DNA of 64,000 nt from an uncultured Bryobacterales bacterium (GCA_951813065.1 CATOTH010000002.1:1-64000); one strand, 5' to 3'; counted from the stretch's first letter, positions 44,424 through 54,443 are shown. Numbers and translations are program-made. The notes: generated by a model not told the origin, from the letters alone.

Positions 44424-45155
44424 CTGCCGTTTACACACAAATCATGGTGACCGCATCTTCTGATACAGTTTGCTGGCTTTATTCAGGCGACGAGCCCGTT
44501 CGATGGCTTGCCCAATTGCCGCCAGGCGTATGTAGCCTTCCCACATGACCTTGTGGCCCGGGTGGGCATAGCGCTTGCGTTTGAAGTTGAGATACCCGCC
44601 CAGCATCGCCAGTGTCAGCACCGCCCGTCCGAGATTGTCCGGCGGTGCTTGCCGACGATCCTTGGCGAAATCCTCCAACGCCGCGATCTCGATCTCCGAG
44701 AAGAACGTCTCCGGCGGCAGTTCCGGCGTGTCCCGCCCCATCAGCGTCATCGCCGCCAGACGCCACGCGATCACCGCGTTGATCGTCACCGCCCGCTCGA
44801 TCCGCTCCCCCCGCCGATGCCCCAGGTACTCCACCTTGCAGCCCGACTTCAGCACCCGGTGCCAGTCCTCGATCCGCCACCGCAGCCGGTACCACTCCAG
44901 CATCCGCTCCGCGTCCTGCCGCGTCTGCACCGCCAGGCTCGTCAGCAGGAGCCACTCCAGCCGTGCCACCCCCTCCGGCGCGTTCTCCTCCCGCACGTGC
45001 ACCACGTTCAGCGGCACCGCGGCCCCCTGCCGGTCCGGGTCCCGCAACTCCACCGCCTGCCATCTCAGATCCACCTCCGCCGCGCGCTCTACCGCGCCAC
45101 GTGAATCTCCAAACGCCCCTGCGCGGCCTCCCGCCGCACCGCCTCGAACAGCTTC
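44424..45155 (-). mobile_element. Truncated second copy of the IS4-type element
   Basis: Begins with the same end CTGCCGTTTACACACAA and is almost identical to 32625-33409 of the intact copy. It has an internal deletion of roughly 60 bases near 45080 and stops after GCTTC at 45155. It encodes only the C-terminal third of the transposase (YRLRWRIEDWHRVLKSG and onwards), without the DUF4338 domain or first two catalytic Asp. No second end, so immobile on its own. Confidence 0.88.
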
Positions 45156-45634
45156 CACGAGATGCAGCATCAGGAGCCTCCTTGTTCATTCAACTGCGAC
45201 TGCGATGCACTCAGCAGAACCGCCCTTGCCGACTCGAACGGCGTCGCGGCGGACGCCGTCCACGGGGGTGACACCGTCCTGGCGGTAGAAGGTCTCCGCC
45301 GAGGCGGAGGTAGCCGCTCATCCGAATGCGGGGCATCGCTTCCTCCCGAGCCCCAGGGACGCTCGGCCCCAGGCGCCTAGAGAATAGCAGTGCCGCACAT
45401 CATTTCGCCGGGGCAGTCCCCATGCTTTCCGATGCGATCAGGACAACGATCGGCACCCACGGTATTCCCGCGTGGCACAGCGGATCTTCCTGGAACCAAA
45501 TCGATGGGTTTTGAGTCGCCCAAGCCAAGGTGCAACATGATTTGTTGCCGTCCCAGACAACCCGTTGTCGGGTGAACCTCTGGAATAACACGCTACATCA
45601 CGCTAAACTATGGGATGAACAGCGAGGTGCTGCC
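45156..45634. other. No intact gene; short decayed frames
   Basis: 479 bases. On the minus strand ETFYRQDGVTPVDGVRRDAV followed by VRVGKGGSAECIAVAVE looks protein-like but has no start and would be at most 50 residues; it may be a gene tail. The promoter for the Xre/RES pair should lie near the right end; no clear boxes. Confidence 0.35.
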
Positions 45635-45985
45635 ATGGTTTTCCAGGAATTTGTTGAGGATCAGGTATTTTCTCCTGTGCCCATCGCGGCCGCGCTCCGT
45701 ACCACCAAGTCCGAAATCGCCAGCACCCTGGGTCTTGGACGGGACGCATTCTCTCGCGCTTCGCGGATCCGAGCGCGAAAAACCCAGCTCCGCACGCGGC
45801 AGATGCTGGAGATTCTGAACCGGGTTGAAGCCGAGACCGGCTCGTTGCTCGCGGCTTATGCCTGGTTCCGCGCCGAGCCGCTGCCGGGATTCGGCGGCGC
45901 CACGCCGGACCTGTTGCTGCGCCAAGGCAAGGCCGACCACGTACATGCCTACCTCGACCGAATCATGGCCGGGGGTTATGTCTGA
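45635..45985 (+). CDS. Xre/MbcA/ParS-type antitoxin (DUF2384)
   Basis: 116 residues, ATG at 45635 with GAGGTG six bases upstream. SPVPIAAALRTTKSEIASTL is the HTH part and YAWFRAEPLPGFGGATPDLL, VHAYLDRIMAGGYV the DUF2384 toxin-binding part. It should neutralise and co-regulate the RES toxin 15 bases downstream. Confidence 0.88.
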   Translation: MVFQEFVEDQVFSPVPIAAALRTTKSEIASTLGLGRDAFSRASRIRARKTQLRTRQMLEILNRVEAETGSLLAAYAWFRAEPLPGFGGATPDLLLRQGKADHVHAYLDRIMAGGYV

Positions 45986-46000
45986 TTCCATACTCCTCTG

Positions 46001-46516
46001 ATGCGGTTCCAGGGGCGGGTTTATCGGGCTCACAACCCACAATGGTCCTGGACGCCGCTGTCCGGCGAAGGCGCACGATGCCACGGCGGTCGCTTCAACC
46101 GGCGCGGCATCCCGGCGCTCTACACCTCTCTCAACCCTTGGACGGCCATCCGCGAAGCGGTTCCGCTGGGGCGGCGCCTGCAACCCCTCACGCTTTGCGC
46201 CTACGAGGTCGATACCGAGCCGGTGTTCAATGCGCAGAACGAGTACCAACGCGCGGCGCTGGGCGTGAGTGATGCGGATCTTTCATGTCCTTGTTGGGAA
46301 GCGGAAATGCTCGAAGGGGCGGTCCCTTCATCGCAGGCCTTGGCCGACCGGCTGATCGCGGCGGGCCATACGGGGTTGCTGGTCCGAAGCTTCGCCGCAG
46401 GGGCCGGAGTTGACGATATCAACCTCGTCCTCTGGAAGTGGGGCGTCAGCCGCCCCAGCCTTGTCGTCCTGATCGACGATGAAAGACGCCTTGCGCGCGG
46501 CTCGCAGTTGACATGA
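46001..46516 (+). CDS. RES domain toxin
   Basis: 171 residues. VYRAHNPQWSWTPLSGEGAR, CHGGRFNRRGIPALYTSLNP and TAIREAVP carry the Arg, Tyr and Glu residues of the RES active site; WGVSRPSLVVLIDDERRL ends the domain. RES toxins degrade NAD+. Together with the DUF2384 antitoxin upstream this is an intact type II module. Confidence 0.9.
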   Translation: MRFQGRVYRAHNPQWSWTPLSGEGARCHGGRFNRRGIPALYTSLNPWTAIREAVPLGRRLQPLTLCAYEVDTEPVFNAQNEYQRAALGVSDADLSCPCWEAEMLEGAVPSSQALADRLIAAGHTGLLVRSFAAGAGVDDINLVLWKWGVSRPSLVVLIDDERRLARGSQLT

Positions 46517-46829
46517 GGGCCGGTTCTCGGAACCCTCCCGAGCCGCTGCCGGTCCGGGCCGATCACTTGGTTGACAGTTTTGCAGGGCGATCCGGCTGCT
46601 CCGCCGTGACCCCTCACTCGCATACCCAACTGCAGCGGCAGCGCTACTTGGGACTCAAGCAGAACCTGCATGATGCTCCCTGTGATCGGTTGGGGCTCGT
46701 GGGGTGGGAGGAGTAGAGGGGGGTAGCGTGTAGCGGCGTTGCCTGCGGCGGCTGTCGCGCCCCGGGGCCTACCAGACGCCGCAGGCTGTCGCTGTTCGTC
46801 CGGCTGCTTGCCGGAGCGGTATGAACCGC
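46517..46829. other. No gene recognised
   Basis: 313 bases between the RES toxin and the IS1634-type tail. Possibly decayed IS sequence, but no family pattern could be read in any frame. Confidence 0.3.
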
Positions 46830-47086
46830 CTGGACACGGCGCTGGCCAGAGGGCGCGCGCCCGGCGCAAGGCCGCCACCAAGAGCACCGCGGACGGCTTG
46901 CCCGCGCATAGCTTCCAGACCCTGCTGGGGGACCTCGCGACGCTCGCGCTGAACCCGGTCGTGCTGCCCACCGAGTACCAGACCGCGATCACCGTCAGCA
47001 CCAAGCCCACTCCGCTGCAGCGCCAGGCGTTCGACCTGCTGGGGGTCAATCCGAATCAGACTGTTCCCATAACCGTGACAGGTTGA
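46830..47086 (+). pseudogene. IS1634/IS4-type transposase, C-terminal tail
   Basis: RARARRKAATKSTADGLPAH then SFQTLLGDLATLALNPVVLP and TPLQRQAFDLLGVNP: the recognisable end of IS1634-like transposases. The catalytic domain is absent. The same tail motif is seen in the chimeric remnant at 58680-59281. Confidence 0.75.
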
Positions 47087-47153
47087 AGGCCGCTGGAGAA
47101 CAGAAAAAGTCCAATCAGCACAATGGTTTGCGCAAGAACTACGGCTTGGATCG

Positions 47154-48945
47154 GTGGTGAAGATCCGCCTAGCAGACACCCTACTCTTTCTGTGGCCTCC
47201 GCTCAATGCAAAGTCCCTGGGTCGATTCTCCGGTTTGCTCGACGTCGTGGTCATCGGAGCCACCCTGACCGCGGGAGCTTATCACCAGCTGACGGCTCGG
47301 CGCTCGACCGAGCGCATGGAAGGCATTGACCCGGTTCTTCCGGTGGACATGTTCTCTTGGGGCGCTCGTGGTGCTCTTACTGTTGGAGGATGTTCGCCGG
47401 GTCGTCGGATGGTCGCTCGTGGGGGTGCTGATCGCCTTCCTGGTCTACGTCATGACCGGGCAACGGACCCCAGGTTGACTGCGGTTCTCGGGTTTCGGCT
47501 TGGAAGAGGCCGCCCAGATCCTGTCGATGTCTCTGAACGGAGTATTCGGGATCACAACTGACACGTCTGTGCAGTTCGTCTTCTATTCAATCCTCTTCGG
47601 CGCGCTGTATGCCGCGATCGGTGGCGCCAGTTGTTCATCGACGTCGGGCTCAGAGTTGCCGGCGGTTGCGCCAAGGCTGCCGTGGTCTCGAGCAGTCTGA
47701 TGCGGAGTATTACTGGCAGCGCTGTCGCAAACGTCGCCGGAACAGAAGTGTTCACATTGATGCGCCGAGCGGGCGACCCGCGCAAGATGGCGGGCGCAAG
47801 AGGCTGTGGCATCGACCGGCGAACAGTTGATGCCTCCCGTCATGGGCGTGGCCGCTCTCGTGATGGCCGAAATTCTGCAGGTCGATTACGGGCGCATCGC
47901 GCGGGCGGGACTAATCCCGGCGACGGCCTTCTATGTGACGGTTTTTCTGTCGGTCGATTGGCGGGCGCGCATGACGGGGACCGGCAACTCGCCCAAACAG
48001 GATCTCAAGCCGCAACAGCCCCTAGCGGCGCACCTCTATCCGCTGGCCCCGCCCGGGGTCCTGGTCGGCATGCCCATTGCGGGTCGTTTGGCGACCGATG
48101 CGGCTGTGATCGCCAGCCTGAGTTGCCTCGTAGTCTGAGATTTCCGCCGACCAAGCAGGTTGAATCGGGGGGCTCTCGTCGGGTTCGAGGCGGATTCCAC
48201 CCGGCAAGCCAGTCAAGTGGCCGTGCCCATAGCGGCGATCGGAATCATCATCGCTGTCGCGATTCAGTCCAACTTGGCCTTGAAGTTCAGCAAGCAACTG
48301 CTGGCTGGCACGGGCGGCACCCTGCTGGGCGCGACGGGCCTGATCGTCCTGGGCTGTTTGGTGATGGGGATGGGATTGCTCACGGTCGCTGCATAGATCA
48401 TCGGGGCGATCCTGTTTGCGCCGGCGCTCTTGAAGCTCGGAATCCCGGAGATGTCGGCCCATTTTTTCGTAATGTATTACTGCGTGCTATCGATGGTGCC
48501 GCCTCCGGTTGCTTTGGCCTCACTCGCTGCGGCGGGGATCATGGGGGGCCGTGCCATGGGCACCAGCGTCTACGCGTTCCGTCTCAGCTTCGTCTCGTTC
48601 CGAATCCCGGTCGCCCTCGCCTTTGACCCCATGTTGCTAGGCAAAGGGAATCTCAATTGGGAGGTCGCCGCGTCCCTCTCGCTCGTCGCCGGCACGATGG
48701 TGTGGGCGGTTGCCGTCGTTGGCTCTTGGAAACGATCCTTGCGGGTCGTCGAACGAACTTGGTGCAGAGCGAGCGCCGTAGGGGTCATTAGTGCGCCGGC
48801 TGGAACCTCGGAGTGGCTGGGGTCTCTTGGCGCCGTGGCTCTCGTTGGGCTTTGGTTACCCGTCGCAAGGGACGGGAGACTGTCCGCTCGGTCGCAATCC
48901 TCACTGGGGGCGTCTGCCTCGGACTCCAAGAGGATCCGCAGATGA
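47154..48945 (+). pseudogene. TRAP transporter fused permease (TAXI-type DctQM), multiply frameshifted
   Basis: The sense of a fused TRAP permease can be followed through all three frames: MEGIDPVLPVDMFSWGA, GVFGITTDTSVQFVFYSILF, AKAAVVSSSLMRSITGSAVA, ASTGEQLMPPVMGVAALVMA, VMGMGLLTVAA then a TAG, and IIGAILFAPALLKLGIPEMS to YYCVLSMVPPPVALASLAAA. At least four frameshifts plus the stop at 48394-48396 are needed. Such permeases take up organic acids with a periplasmic binding protein; none is nearby. Its last codons overlap the start of the next gene. Confidence 0.82.
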
Positions 48946-49733
48946 TTTCCCACGCGATCGCTACGGAAGGACTAGTCTCACCGCAAGAGGTGCGTTTGGC
49001 GTGCCGTGAGGGTCGTCTCATTGGCACCACGCGTGGCTTGGCATTCGGTTTTGTCCAATGCAGCCTCGTCGTACTTCGTGAGAGGTATGCGTACGAGTTC
49101 CTTCTCTATTGTCAGCGGAACCAGCGCGCCTGCCCCGTGCTCGAAGTCACCGACACAGGCGACCCGGAGCCGAAGCGTTTGGCTCCGGGCGCTGACCTCC
49201 GTACGGACCTCCCACGCTACGCCGTCTATCGCGACGGCAGCCGCTTGCCGGACGTCACGTCGATCAAAGATCTTTGGCGCGAGGATTTCGTGGCGTTCTT
49301 GATCGGTTCCGGAATCTCGTTTGATCAGGCGTTGGAGAAGGCTGGGGTGCAAACAACCCAGGACAGGTGGGTGTTGCGAACATCGCTGCCGACGGTCCCG
49401 GCGGGACGCTTCCACGGACCCCTGGTGGTCACGATGCGGTGGCTCTCTCCGGCCCAGGCCATCACTGCGACGCAGGTCACGGCGCGATTTCCGTTCAATC
49501 ACGGGGCGCCGCTGCACATCGGCGAACCGACCTCGATCGGCGCCGACCTCATGGAGCCGTTCTTTGGCCCACCAGTCGAGGCGATCCCGTCTTCTGTCGT
49601 TCCCGTTTTTTGGGCCTGTGGGGTTACGCCCCAGGAAGCTGCGCTGTCGGCCAGGATCGACGTGATGATTACGCACTCTCCGGGGCATGATTTCGTCACG
49701 GATCTGGAGGCGGGCAAGCTAGCGCTGCCGTAA
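48942..49733 (+). CDS. DUF1445 family protein (YcsI-like putative hydro-lyase / D-glutamate cyclase)
   Basis: 263 residues from the ATG at 48942. SPQEVRLACREGRLIGTTRG, AFGFVQCSLVVLRERYAYEF, DLPRYAVYRDG, FLIGSGISFDQALEKAG, THSPGHDFVTDLE match the family; mammalian homologues act as D-glutamate cyclases and bacterial ones are often called hydro-lyases. Intact, directly behind the dead TRAP permease that may once have supplied its substrate. Confidence 0.85.
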   Translation: MISHAIATEGLVSPQEVRLACREGRLIGTTRGLAFGFVQCSLVVLRERYAYEFLLYCQRNQRACPVLEVTDTGDPEPKRLAPGADLRTDLPRYAVYRDGSRLPDVTSIKDLWREDFVAFLIGSGISFDQALEKAGVQTTQDRWVLRTSLPTVPAGRFHGPLVVTMRWLSPAQAITATQVTARFPFNHGAPLHIGEPTSIGADLMEPFFGPPVEAIPSSVVPVFWACGVTPQEAALSARIDVMITHSPGHDFVTDLEAGKLALP

Positions 49734-49890
49734 GGATCGGCGAAATCGGGATGTGTGTTCGGTGAGAGCTTCGTGCAGTCGAAAAACGACGGGCGCGAAG
49801 ACGGTGGGGTGTGTGTCCGGCCCGCAACTATCAGGCATTCGCCGCAGCGTCGGAGGCTGGTTCCGACTTGAAGTGTCTGGCTGACGGGAC

Positions 49891-50955
49891 ATGAATCCCA
49901 CGACCTCGAAGACTTCACACGTTGCGGATGGCCGATCCGGGACGTTTTGCGTGGATTGCCAGAGTCATATCTACATCCCGGAGGTTCTCGCTTTCCTCGA
50001 GAAACGAAACTCGCCACCAAGGGCGTATCGCCGCAACGGCGAACGGTACGTTCAGGTGGGAGATTGGACCCTCAAGCTTCGCCCAGGCCACACCAGCGTG
50101 CAAGCCAAGCTGGCGATGATGGACAGGCATGGAATCGATGTCACGCTGTTGAGCACCAACTTCCCGGGACCCGAATTGTTCGGTGCTGACGGACCGGCCA
50201 TCGCCCGAATGATGAATGACTATGTTGCGGAGATCGCGCGAAGCCACCCGCAGCGGTTCGCGAGCTTGGCGGTCCTGCCCACTCAGAACCTTGAGGAATC
50301 GTTGAAGGAGCTGGATCGAGCCGTGTGCGAACTGGGTATGCAGGGCTTGCTTCTGTTCTCGAACCAGAACGGACGCTTCAACGACGAACCTGAATTCCGC
50401 CCGCTGATTCGGTGCGTCGAGCAATTGGGTATTCCCCTCGTGCTGCACCCGGCCCATCCGGTGTGCTTCGAGGCCACGAGAGGTTACGAGATGACGGGGG
50501 GCCTAGGTTGGATGTTCGACTCCACGATAGCATTGGCGCGGATGATCATGGCGGGGATTCTGGAAGAGCATCCGGCCCTGAGACTGGTGTGCCCACACTT
50601 GGGTGGGACTCTTCCGTACCTGATCGGTCGATTGGATCACCAAGTGGCGGTCCGTGGTCGGGGCGGAGAAGCCATCACAAGGTTGCCGAGCGAGTACTTG
50701 CGCACCGTGTATCTGGACACCGCTTCGGTGCTGGCTTTGACAATTCGCTACGCCTACGACTTCGTTGGCCCGGACCGGCTTCTGTTTGCGACCGACCACC
50801 CTTGGGTCGATCCGCAACTGACTCGGAACGCTGTCCAAGACCTCGAACTGCCGGAGGCGGATGAAAGCAAAATACTCGGGGGGAATGCCAAGCGGTTATT
50901 CGGGATCGACAGCCAGCGCAGCGGAGGCTTATTACAGGGGCCGTGTCAGGAGTGA
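49891..50955 (+). CDS. Amidohydrolase family protein (ACMSD-like)
   Basis: 354 residues, metal-dependent TIM barrel. CVDCQSHIYIPEVLAFLEKR has the first metal motif as DxQSH instead of DxHxH; DRHGIDVTLLSTNFPGPELF, ASLAVLPTQNLEESLKELDR, PLVLHPAHPVCFEA (metal His), LVCPHLGGTLPYLIGR and FATDHPWVDPQ (Asp) follow. Related enzymes decarboxylate or hydrolyse aromatic carboxylates such as ACMS or gamma-resorcylate. Substrate unknown. Confidence 0.87.
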   Translation: MNPTTSKTSHVADGRSGTFCVDCQSHIYIPEVLAFLEKRNSPPRAYRRNGERYVQVGDWTLKLRPGHTSVQAKLAMMDRHGIDVTLLSTNFPGPELFGADGPAIARMMNDYVAEIARSHPQRFASLAVLPTQNLEESLKELDRAVCELGMQGLLLFSNQNGRFNDEPEFRPLIRCVEQLGIPLVLHPAHPVCFEATRGYEMTGGLGWMFDSTIALARMIMAGILEEHPALRLVCPHLGGTLPYLIGRLDHQVAVRGRGGEAITRLPSEYLRTVYLDTASVLALTIRYAYDFVGPDRLLFATDHPWVDPQLTRNAVQDLELPEADESKILGGNAKRLFGIDSQRSGGLLQGPCQE

Positions 50956-51099
50956 AGCCTAGCAGGGTCTTGCTAGCTTTCCGCCCCTCGGAGGCTTGTG
51001 CGCAGTCGGGATTGCACCAAAGCCGCATCAGATCATGTGAGAAGCGCAACTTCATGGCCCTCACCCTCTAACAAGAAGCGGCCATTTCAGCTTGGAGTT

Positions 51100-51125
51100 G
51101 ACAAGTTTTTTCGACAAGTTTTTTC
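51100..51125 (+). repeat. Perfect 13-base tandem repeat next to promoter
   Basis: GACAAGTTTTTTC occurs twice head to tail, ending two bases before the -35 box. Such spacing fits an activator or repressor site, or an A/T-rich UP-like element. Confidence 0.7.
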
Positions 51126-51127
51126 GA

Positions 51128-51156
51128 TTGACAGACCCTCGGGCCACTGCTAGAGT
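51128..51156 (+). promoter_or_regulatory. Sigma-70-type promoter of the TonB receptor gene
   Basis: TTGACA at 51128-51133, 17-base spacer, TAGAGT at 51151-51156. The -35 is perfect and the -10 matches four of six consensus bases. It points toward the receptor gene starting at 51346. Confidence 0.6.
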
Positions 51157-51345
51157 CCAATCTAGGAGTATAGGATCTCTAGGTGCCAAACGCCGTCCTT
51201 GTTTCAACAGTCTCAACTCCGTGCCAGCGATTGAATGGGGTCGACGTCGGCTCAATGGCTGTTCCGTATCCGGTTCTGGTCACCGCCCGCAAGTCACTGC
51301 GAGTAGACCCCAGTGTTTGAAGGCTTCATGCAAAGGAGTGTACAG

Positions 51346-54300
51346 ATGAAACCCACGTTAGCGCAGTCGCAGATGAGTGGGGCCATCGCTTTGGCTTGCT
51401 TGGTCTTGGCATTGGTTCTCTCGGCCGGTCCCACTCTATTGGCGCAGGTCACAACAGCTACGTTGTACGGAATCGTCGTTGATCAGAGTGAAGGCGTCAT
51501 ACCCGGGGCAGCCGCCGAGCTGACGAGCGAGGGCACGGGCGCCGTCTACCGCAGGGAATCCAATGTGAACGGAGAGTTCGGCTTCACATTCATTCCTGCG
51601 GGCTCATACCGACTCCGCATTGAAGCAAACGGCTTCAAGACCTTGCAAGAAGTTCAGATCGGTCTCGGAGCGGCCCAAAACGTGCGCCGCACTTTTCAGC
51701 TCGAAGTTGGAGAAGTCACTGAGACTATAGAAGTTACGTCGGCCATTCCGCTAGTGAACACCGTCTCTGCGGAGCAACGGGAAAACATTGACACTCGCCA
51801 GATCAGCGAGTTGCCGTTGTCGCGCCGCAACATTGCCGGGGTGGTGACCCTGGGCACTGGAGTGGTGCGGAACTCCGGCGACATTTTCCTCAACGGCTCC
51901 GGACGTGGAGGCACACAGGTTTCTGTTGACGGAACCGACGCCACCTCGAACCCTGAGCGCCCGTCGATCAATATGTTCGGGAATTTCAACTACGTCAGCA
52001 CCATCAGCATTGATGCGGTGCAGGAGGTGCAGCTCATCAAAGGGGTTATACCCGCTGAGTACACGCGCGCCATGGGCGGCAACCTCAACCTGATCACGAA
52101 GAGCGGCACCAACGAAGTCCACGGCACGCTGTTCGAGAACTTCCGCTCCGAGGAGCTGAACGCCAGGAATCAGCGCTTGTCCGGTAAGCCGGGCGTGACC
52201 TTCAACCAGTTTGGAGGTTCGGTCGGCGGCGCGATCGTGAAGGATCGCATCTTCGCGTTCGGCGTCTACGAGGGCTATCGCGAGCGAGCTTTTTCGCCGG
52301 TTAGCGACGACGTGCCGACGCAGAAAATCCGTGGCGAAATGTTAGCTGCAGTGCCGGCGTATTCGCTGTGGCTTGACACAGTTCCATTGCCGAATCAGCC
52401 GCATGACCCCGACGCGGACAGCGCCGAGTTCCTGGGAGCAGGGTCATTGCAGAACAATGAGAATCACTTTGTCATCAAGCCCGACGTGCGGATTACGGAC
52501 AACGTGACCGCCACCGTGAACTGGACCCGCGGCCGCCCGGAACAGATCCGCCCTCGGGTTCAAGAGATCAATTTCCGCCGCTTTAGCGGCCAAACGGATC
52601 GCATCAGCGCCAATGTAACCGCTTTCGGCTCCAATTGGACTTCCGAGACTCGCTACGGCTACAACCGCAACGTGGTGGATCGCCTCGACGGGATCTTCAA
52701 CGTCAAGGACCCCGACAGGGAAGAGCAGAAAGAGGGTTCGCGCCGCATCCCATGTGTTTCGGCTCTCGGCTTTGGCGGCTGTGGCGAGATTCTAACGCTT
52801 GGAGCACCCAGTTGGCAGTTCGATCAGAAATTCGCTCTCACCAAAGGGCAGCACTCATTGAAATTCGGAGTCGTGTTTTTCCGCCGCGGAATCGGACGGG
52901 CGAATATCGAGAATCCGTCGATCCGTTATCAGAATAAAGAAGACCTGCTGGCCAACATCCCCAATATCGCGCAGATGACTTTCGGTACGGATCGGTACAC
53001 GGCGGTGTCGAATCAGTGGGGAATGTTCGTTCAAGATGATTGGCGTGTCGCACAGAACCTGGTTGTGAACTGGGGCTTTCGCACCGATTCGTTCGGACAC
53101 TACACCGCTCAGGGGCCAGATGGCGGCCCCCCACACACCTACAATCGCGGGCTAGTCGATACCGACTTCACGCTGAGCCCAGTTCGGGATGTCAATGATC
53201 CCTACAAGAACGACCACATCAACCTCGCGCCACGCCTCGGCTTCAGTTGGAATCCGGACGGAGACGGAACCACCGTCGTTCGTGGCGGAGTCGGCGTGGT
53301 ATTCACCGATTTGGCTGGAGAGACGGTGACCCAAACTGTGCAAAACTCGCTGAACGAGCCGTTCCGCGCGCGGCTTTCGCGCGCTGAGGTGATCCGCCTT
53401 GGATTAGGCTACCCGCTCTACAACGAAGATGTCCTACCCTTGGTGTCTGGAGGCCTGACTGGCGGGTCGCCACGCGTGATCGACCCGGGAATCGACTCCG
53501 GGTATGTCTACAACTTCTATTTCGGTCTCCAACGCGTCTTGACGGACAACGTCGTCGTGGAGAGTGCCTTCGTGGGCAACCGGGGCGTCAAGTGGCTCAC
53601 ATCTCGGATTGGGAACCCGGTGGACCGCTTCACCGGCATTCGCCCGAATCCGGGATTCAGCAGCTTCGACTACTGGGACAATTCCGATAGCACCCGCTAT
53701 CTCTCATGGCAGACGTCTCTGCGGCATCGCTATTCGCGGAACCTGAGTGCCAATCTCCATTACACTTGGGCGAAGCAGACGGCTTATGGGGCTGGAGACA
53801 CCGGATGGGTGGGCTCGGGGACGCAGGATTTCTTTGACCTGAGGTCCAACCGCGGCCTGGCGAATCAGGATGTCCAGCACGTATTCGTCTCGGACATAGT
53901 CTACGACCTGCCTGAGTTTTCGGGGATGGACAACCTCCTGGCTCGGGAGGTGCTCGGCGGCTGGCAGGTGTCGGCGATCTACACCGGCCAAACGGCCCTA
54001 CCTGTCAACCTCCGCCAGCCGACCGCAATCTCGAGCTCACGGCCGGACTATGTTGGCGGGAGCCCCACGCTCGGCAATGCTCGCTCAACCCTGCAATACC
54101 TCAATCCCGACGCGTTTGCGGAAGTCCCTGAGACCACTGTCGGAGCGGCCGAGCGAGTCGGCAACCTGGGCAGGAACGCGCTCCGGGGGCACGGCCTCAT
54201 CAATATCGACTTCAGCCTCGGGAAGAACTTTGCGATCGCTGAGAGTGCAAGACTTCAGTTCCGCGCCGATTTCTTCAATGTGTTCAACCATACAAACCTG

Positions 54301-54399
54301 AGTAGCCTCGAGGGAAACATCGAGTCAAGCAACTTCGGAAGGTTCCGAGGCACGAGAGGAGCTCGAGAAATCCAATTGAACGCAAAAATCGTCTTTTAG
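51346..54399 (+). CDS. TonB-dependent receptor with carboxypeptidase-regulatory domain (copy D)
   Basis: 1017 residues from the ATG at 51346, chosen for its AAAGGAG ribosome site. Signal peptide ACLVLALVLSAGPTLLAQ, CarboxypepD_reg domain TLYGIVVDQSEGVIPGAAAE, plug ELPLSRRNIAGVVTLGTGV and VSVDGTDATSNPERP, AMGGNLNLITKSGTNEVHGT, barrel with terminal EIQLNAKIVF. A different subfamily from copies A-C. It is followed on the same strand by two sugar oxidoreductases and a TIM barrel, suggesting import of a sugar they process. Confidence 0.9.
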   Translation: MKPTLAQSQMSGAIALACLVLALVLSAGPTLLAQVTTATLYGIVVDQSEGVIPGAAAELTSEGTGAVYRRESNVNGEFGFTFIPAGSYRLRIEANGFKTLQEVQIGLGAAQNVRRTFQLEVGEVTETIEVTSAIPLVNTVSAEQRENIDTRQISELPLSRRNIAGVVTLGTGVVRNSGDIFLNGSGRGGTQVSVDGTDATSNPERPSINMFGNFNYVSTISIDAVQEVQLIKGVIPAEYTRAMGGNLNLITKSGTNEVHGTLFENFRSEELNARNQRLSGKPGVTFNQFGGSVGGAIVKDRIFAFGVYEGYRERAFSPVSDDVPTQKIRGEMLAAVPAYSLWLDTVPLPNQPHDPDADSAEFLGAGSLQNNENHFVIKPDVRITDNVTATVNWTRGRPEQIRPRVQEINFRRFSGQTDRISANVTAFGSNWTSETRYGYNRNVVDRLDGIFNVKDPDREEQKEGSRRIPCVSALGFGGCGEILTLGAPSWQFDQKFALTKGQHSLKFGVVFFRRGIGRANIENPSIRYQNKEDLLANIPNIAQMTFGTDRYTAVSNQWGMFVQDDWRVAQNLVVNWGFRTDSFGHYTAQGPDGGPPHTYNRGLVDTDFTLSPVRDVNDPYKNDHINLAPRLGFSWNPDGDGTTVVRGGVGVVFTDLAGETVTQTVQNSLNEPFRARLSRAEVIRLGLGYPLYNEDVLPLVSGGLTGGSPRVIDPGIDSGYVYNFYFGLQRVLTDNVVVESAFVGNRGVKWLTSRIGNPVDRFTGIRPNPGFSSFDYWDNSDSTRYLSWQTSLRHRYSRNLSANLHYTWAKQTAYGAGDTGWVGSGTQDFFDLRSNRGLANQDVQHVFVSDIVYDLPEFSGMDNLLAREVLGGWQVSAIYTGQTALPVNLRQPTAISSSRPDYVGGSPTLGNARSTLQYLNPDAFAEVPETTVGAAERVGNLGRNALRGHGLINIDFSLGKNFAIAESARLQFRADFFNVFNHTNLSSLEGNIESSNFGRFRGTRGAREIQLNAKIVF

Positions 54400-54443
54400 A
54401 GGGACGATCTAGTGCGAGATCCTTACCGCAAGACATGCTGTCG

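Larger units (their letters stand above)
50956..51345. other. Regulatory region upstream of the fourth TonB receptor
   Basis: 390 bases without a gene. Contains the 13-base tandem repeat at 51100-51125, a sigma-70-like promoter at 51128-51156 and, at the right end, AAAGGAG seven bases before the receptor ATG. About 190 bases of leader separate promoter and start codon. Confidence 0.6.

Noticed and set aside
31037..49000. A complete integrative element with defined att sites
   Set aside because: The integrase is broken and I could not find a second copy of the tRNA 3' end or another flanking direct repeat.
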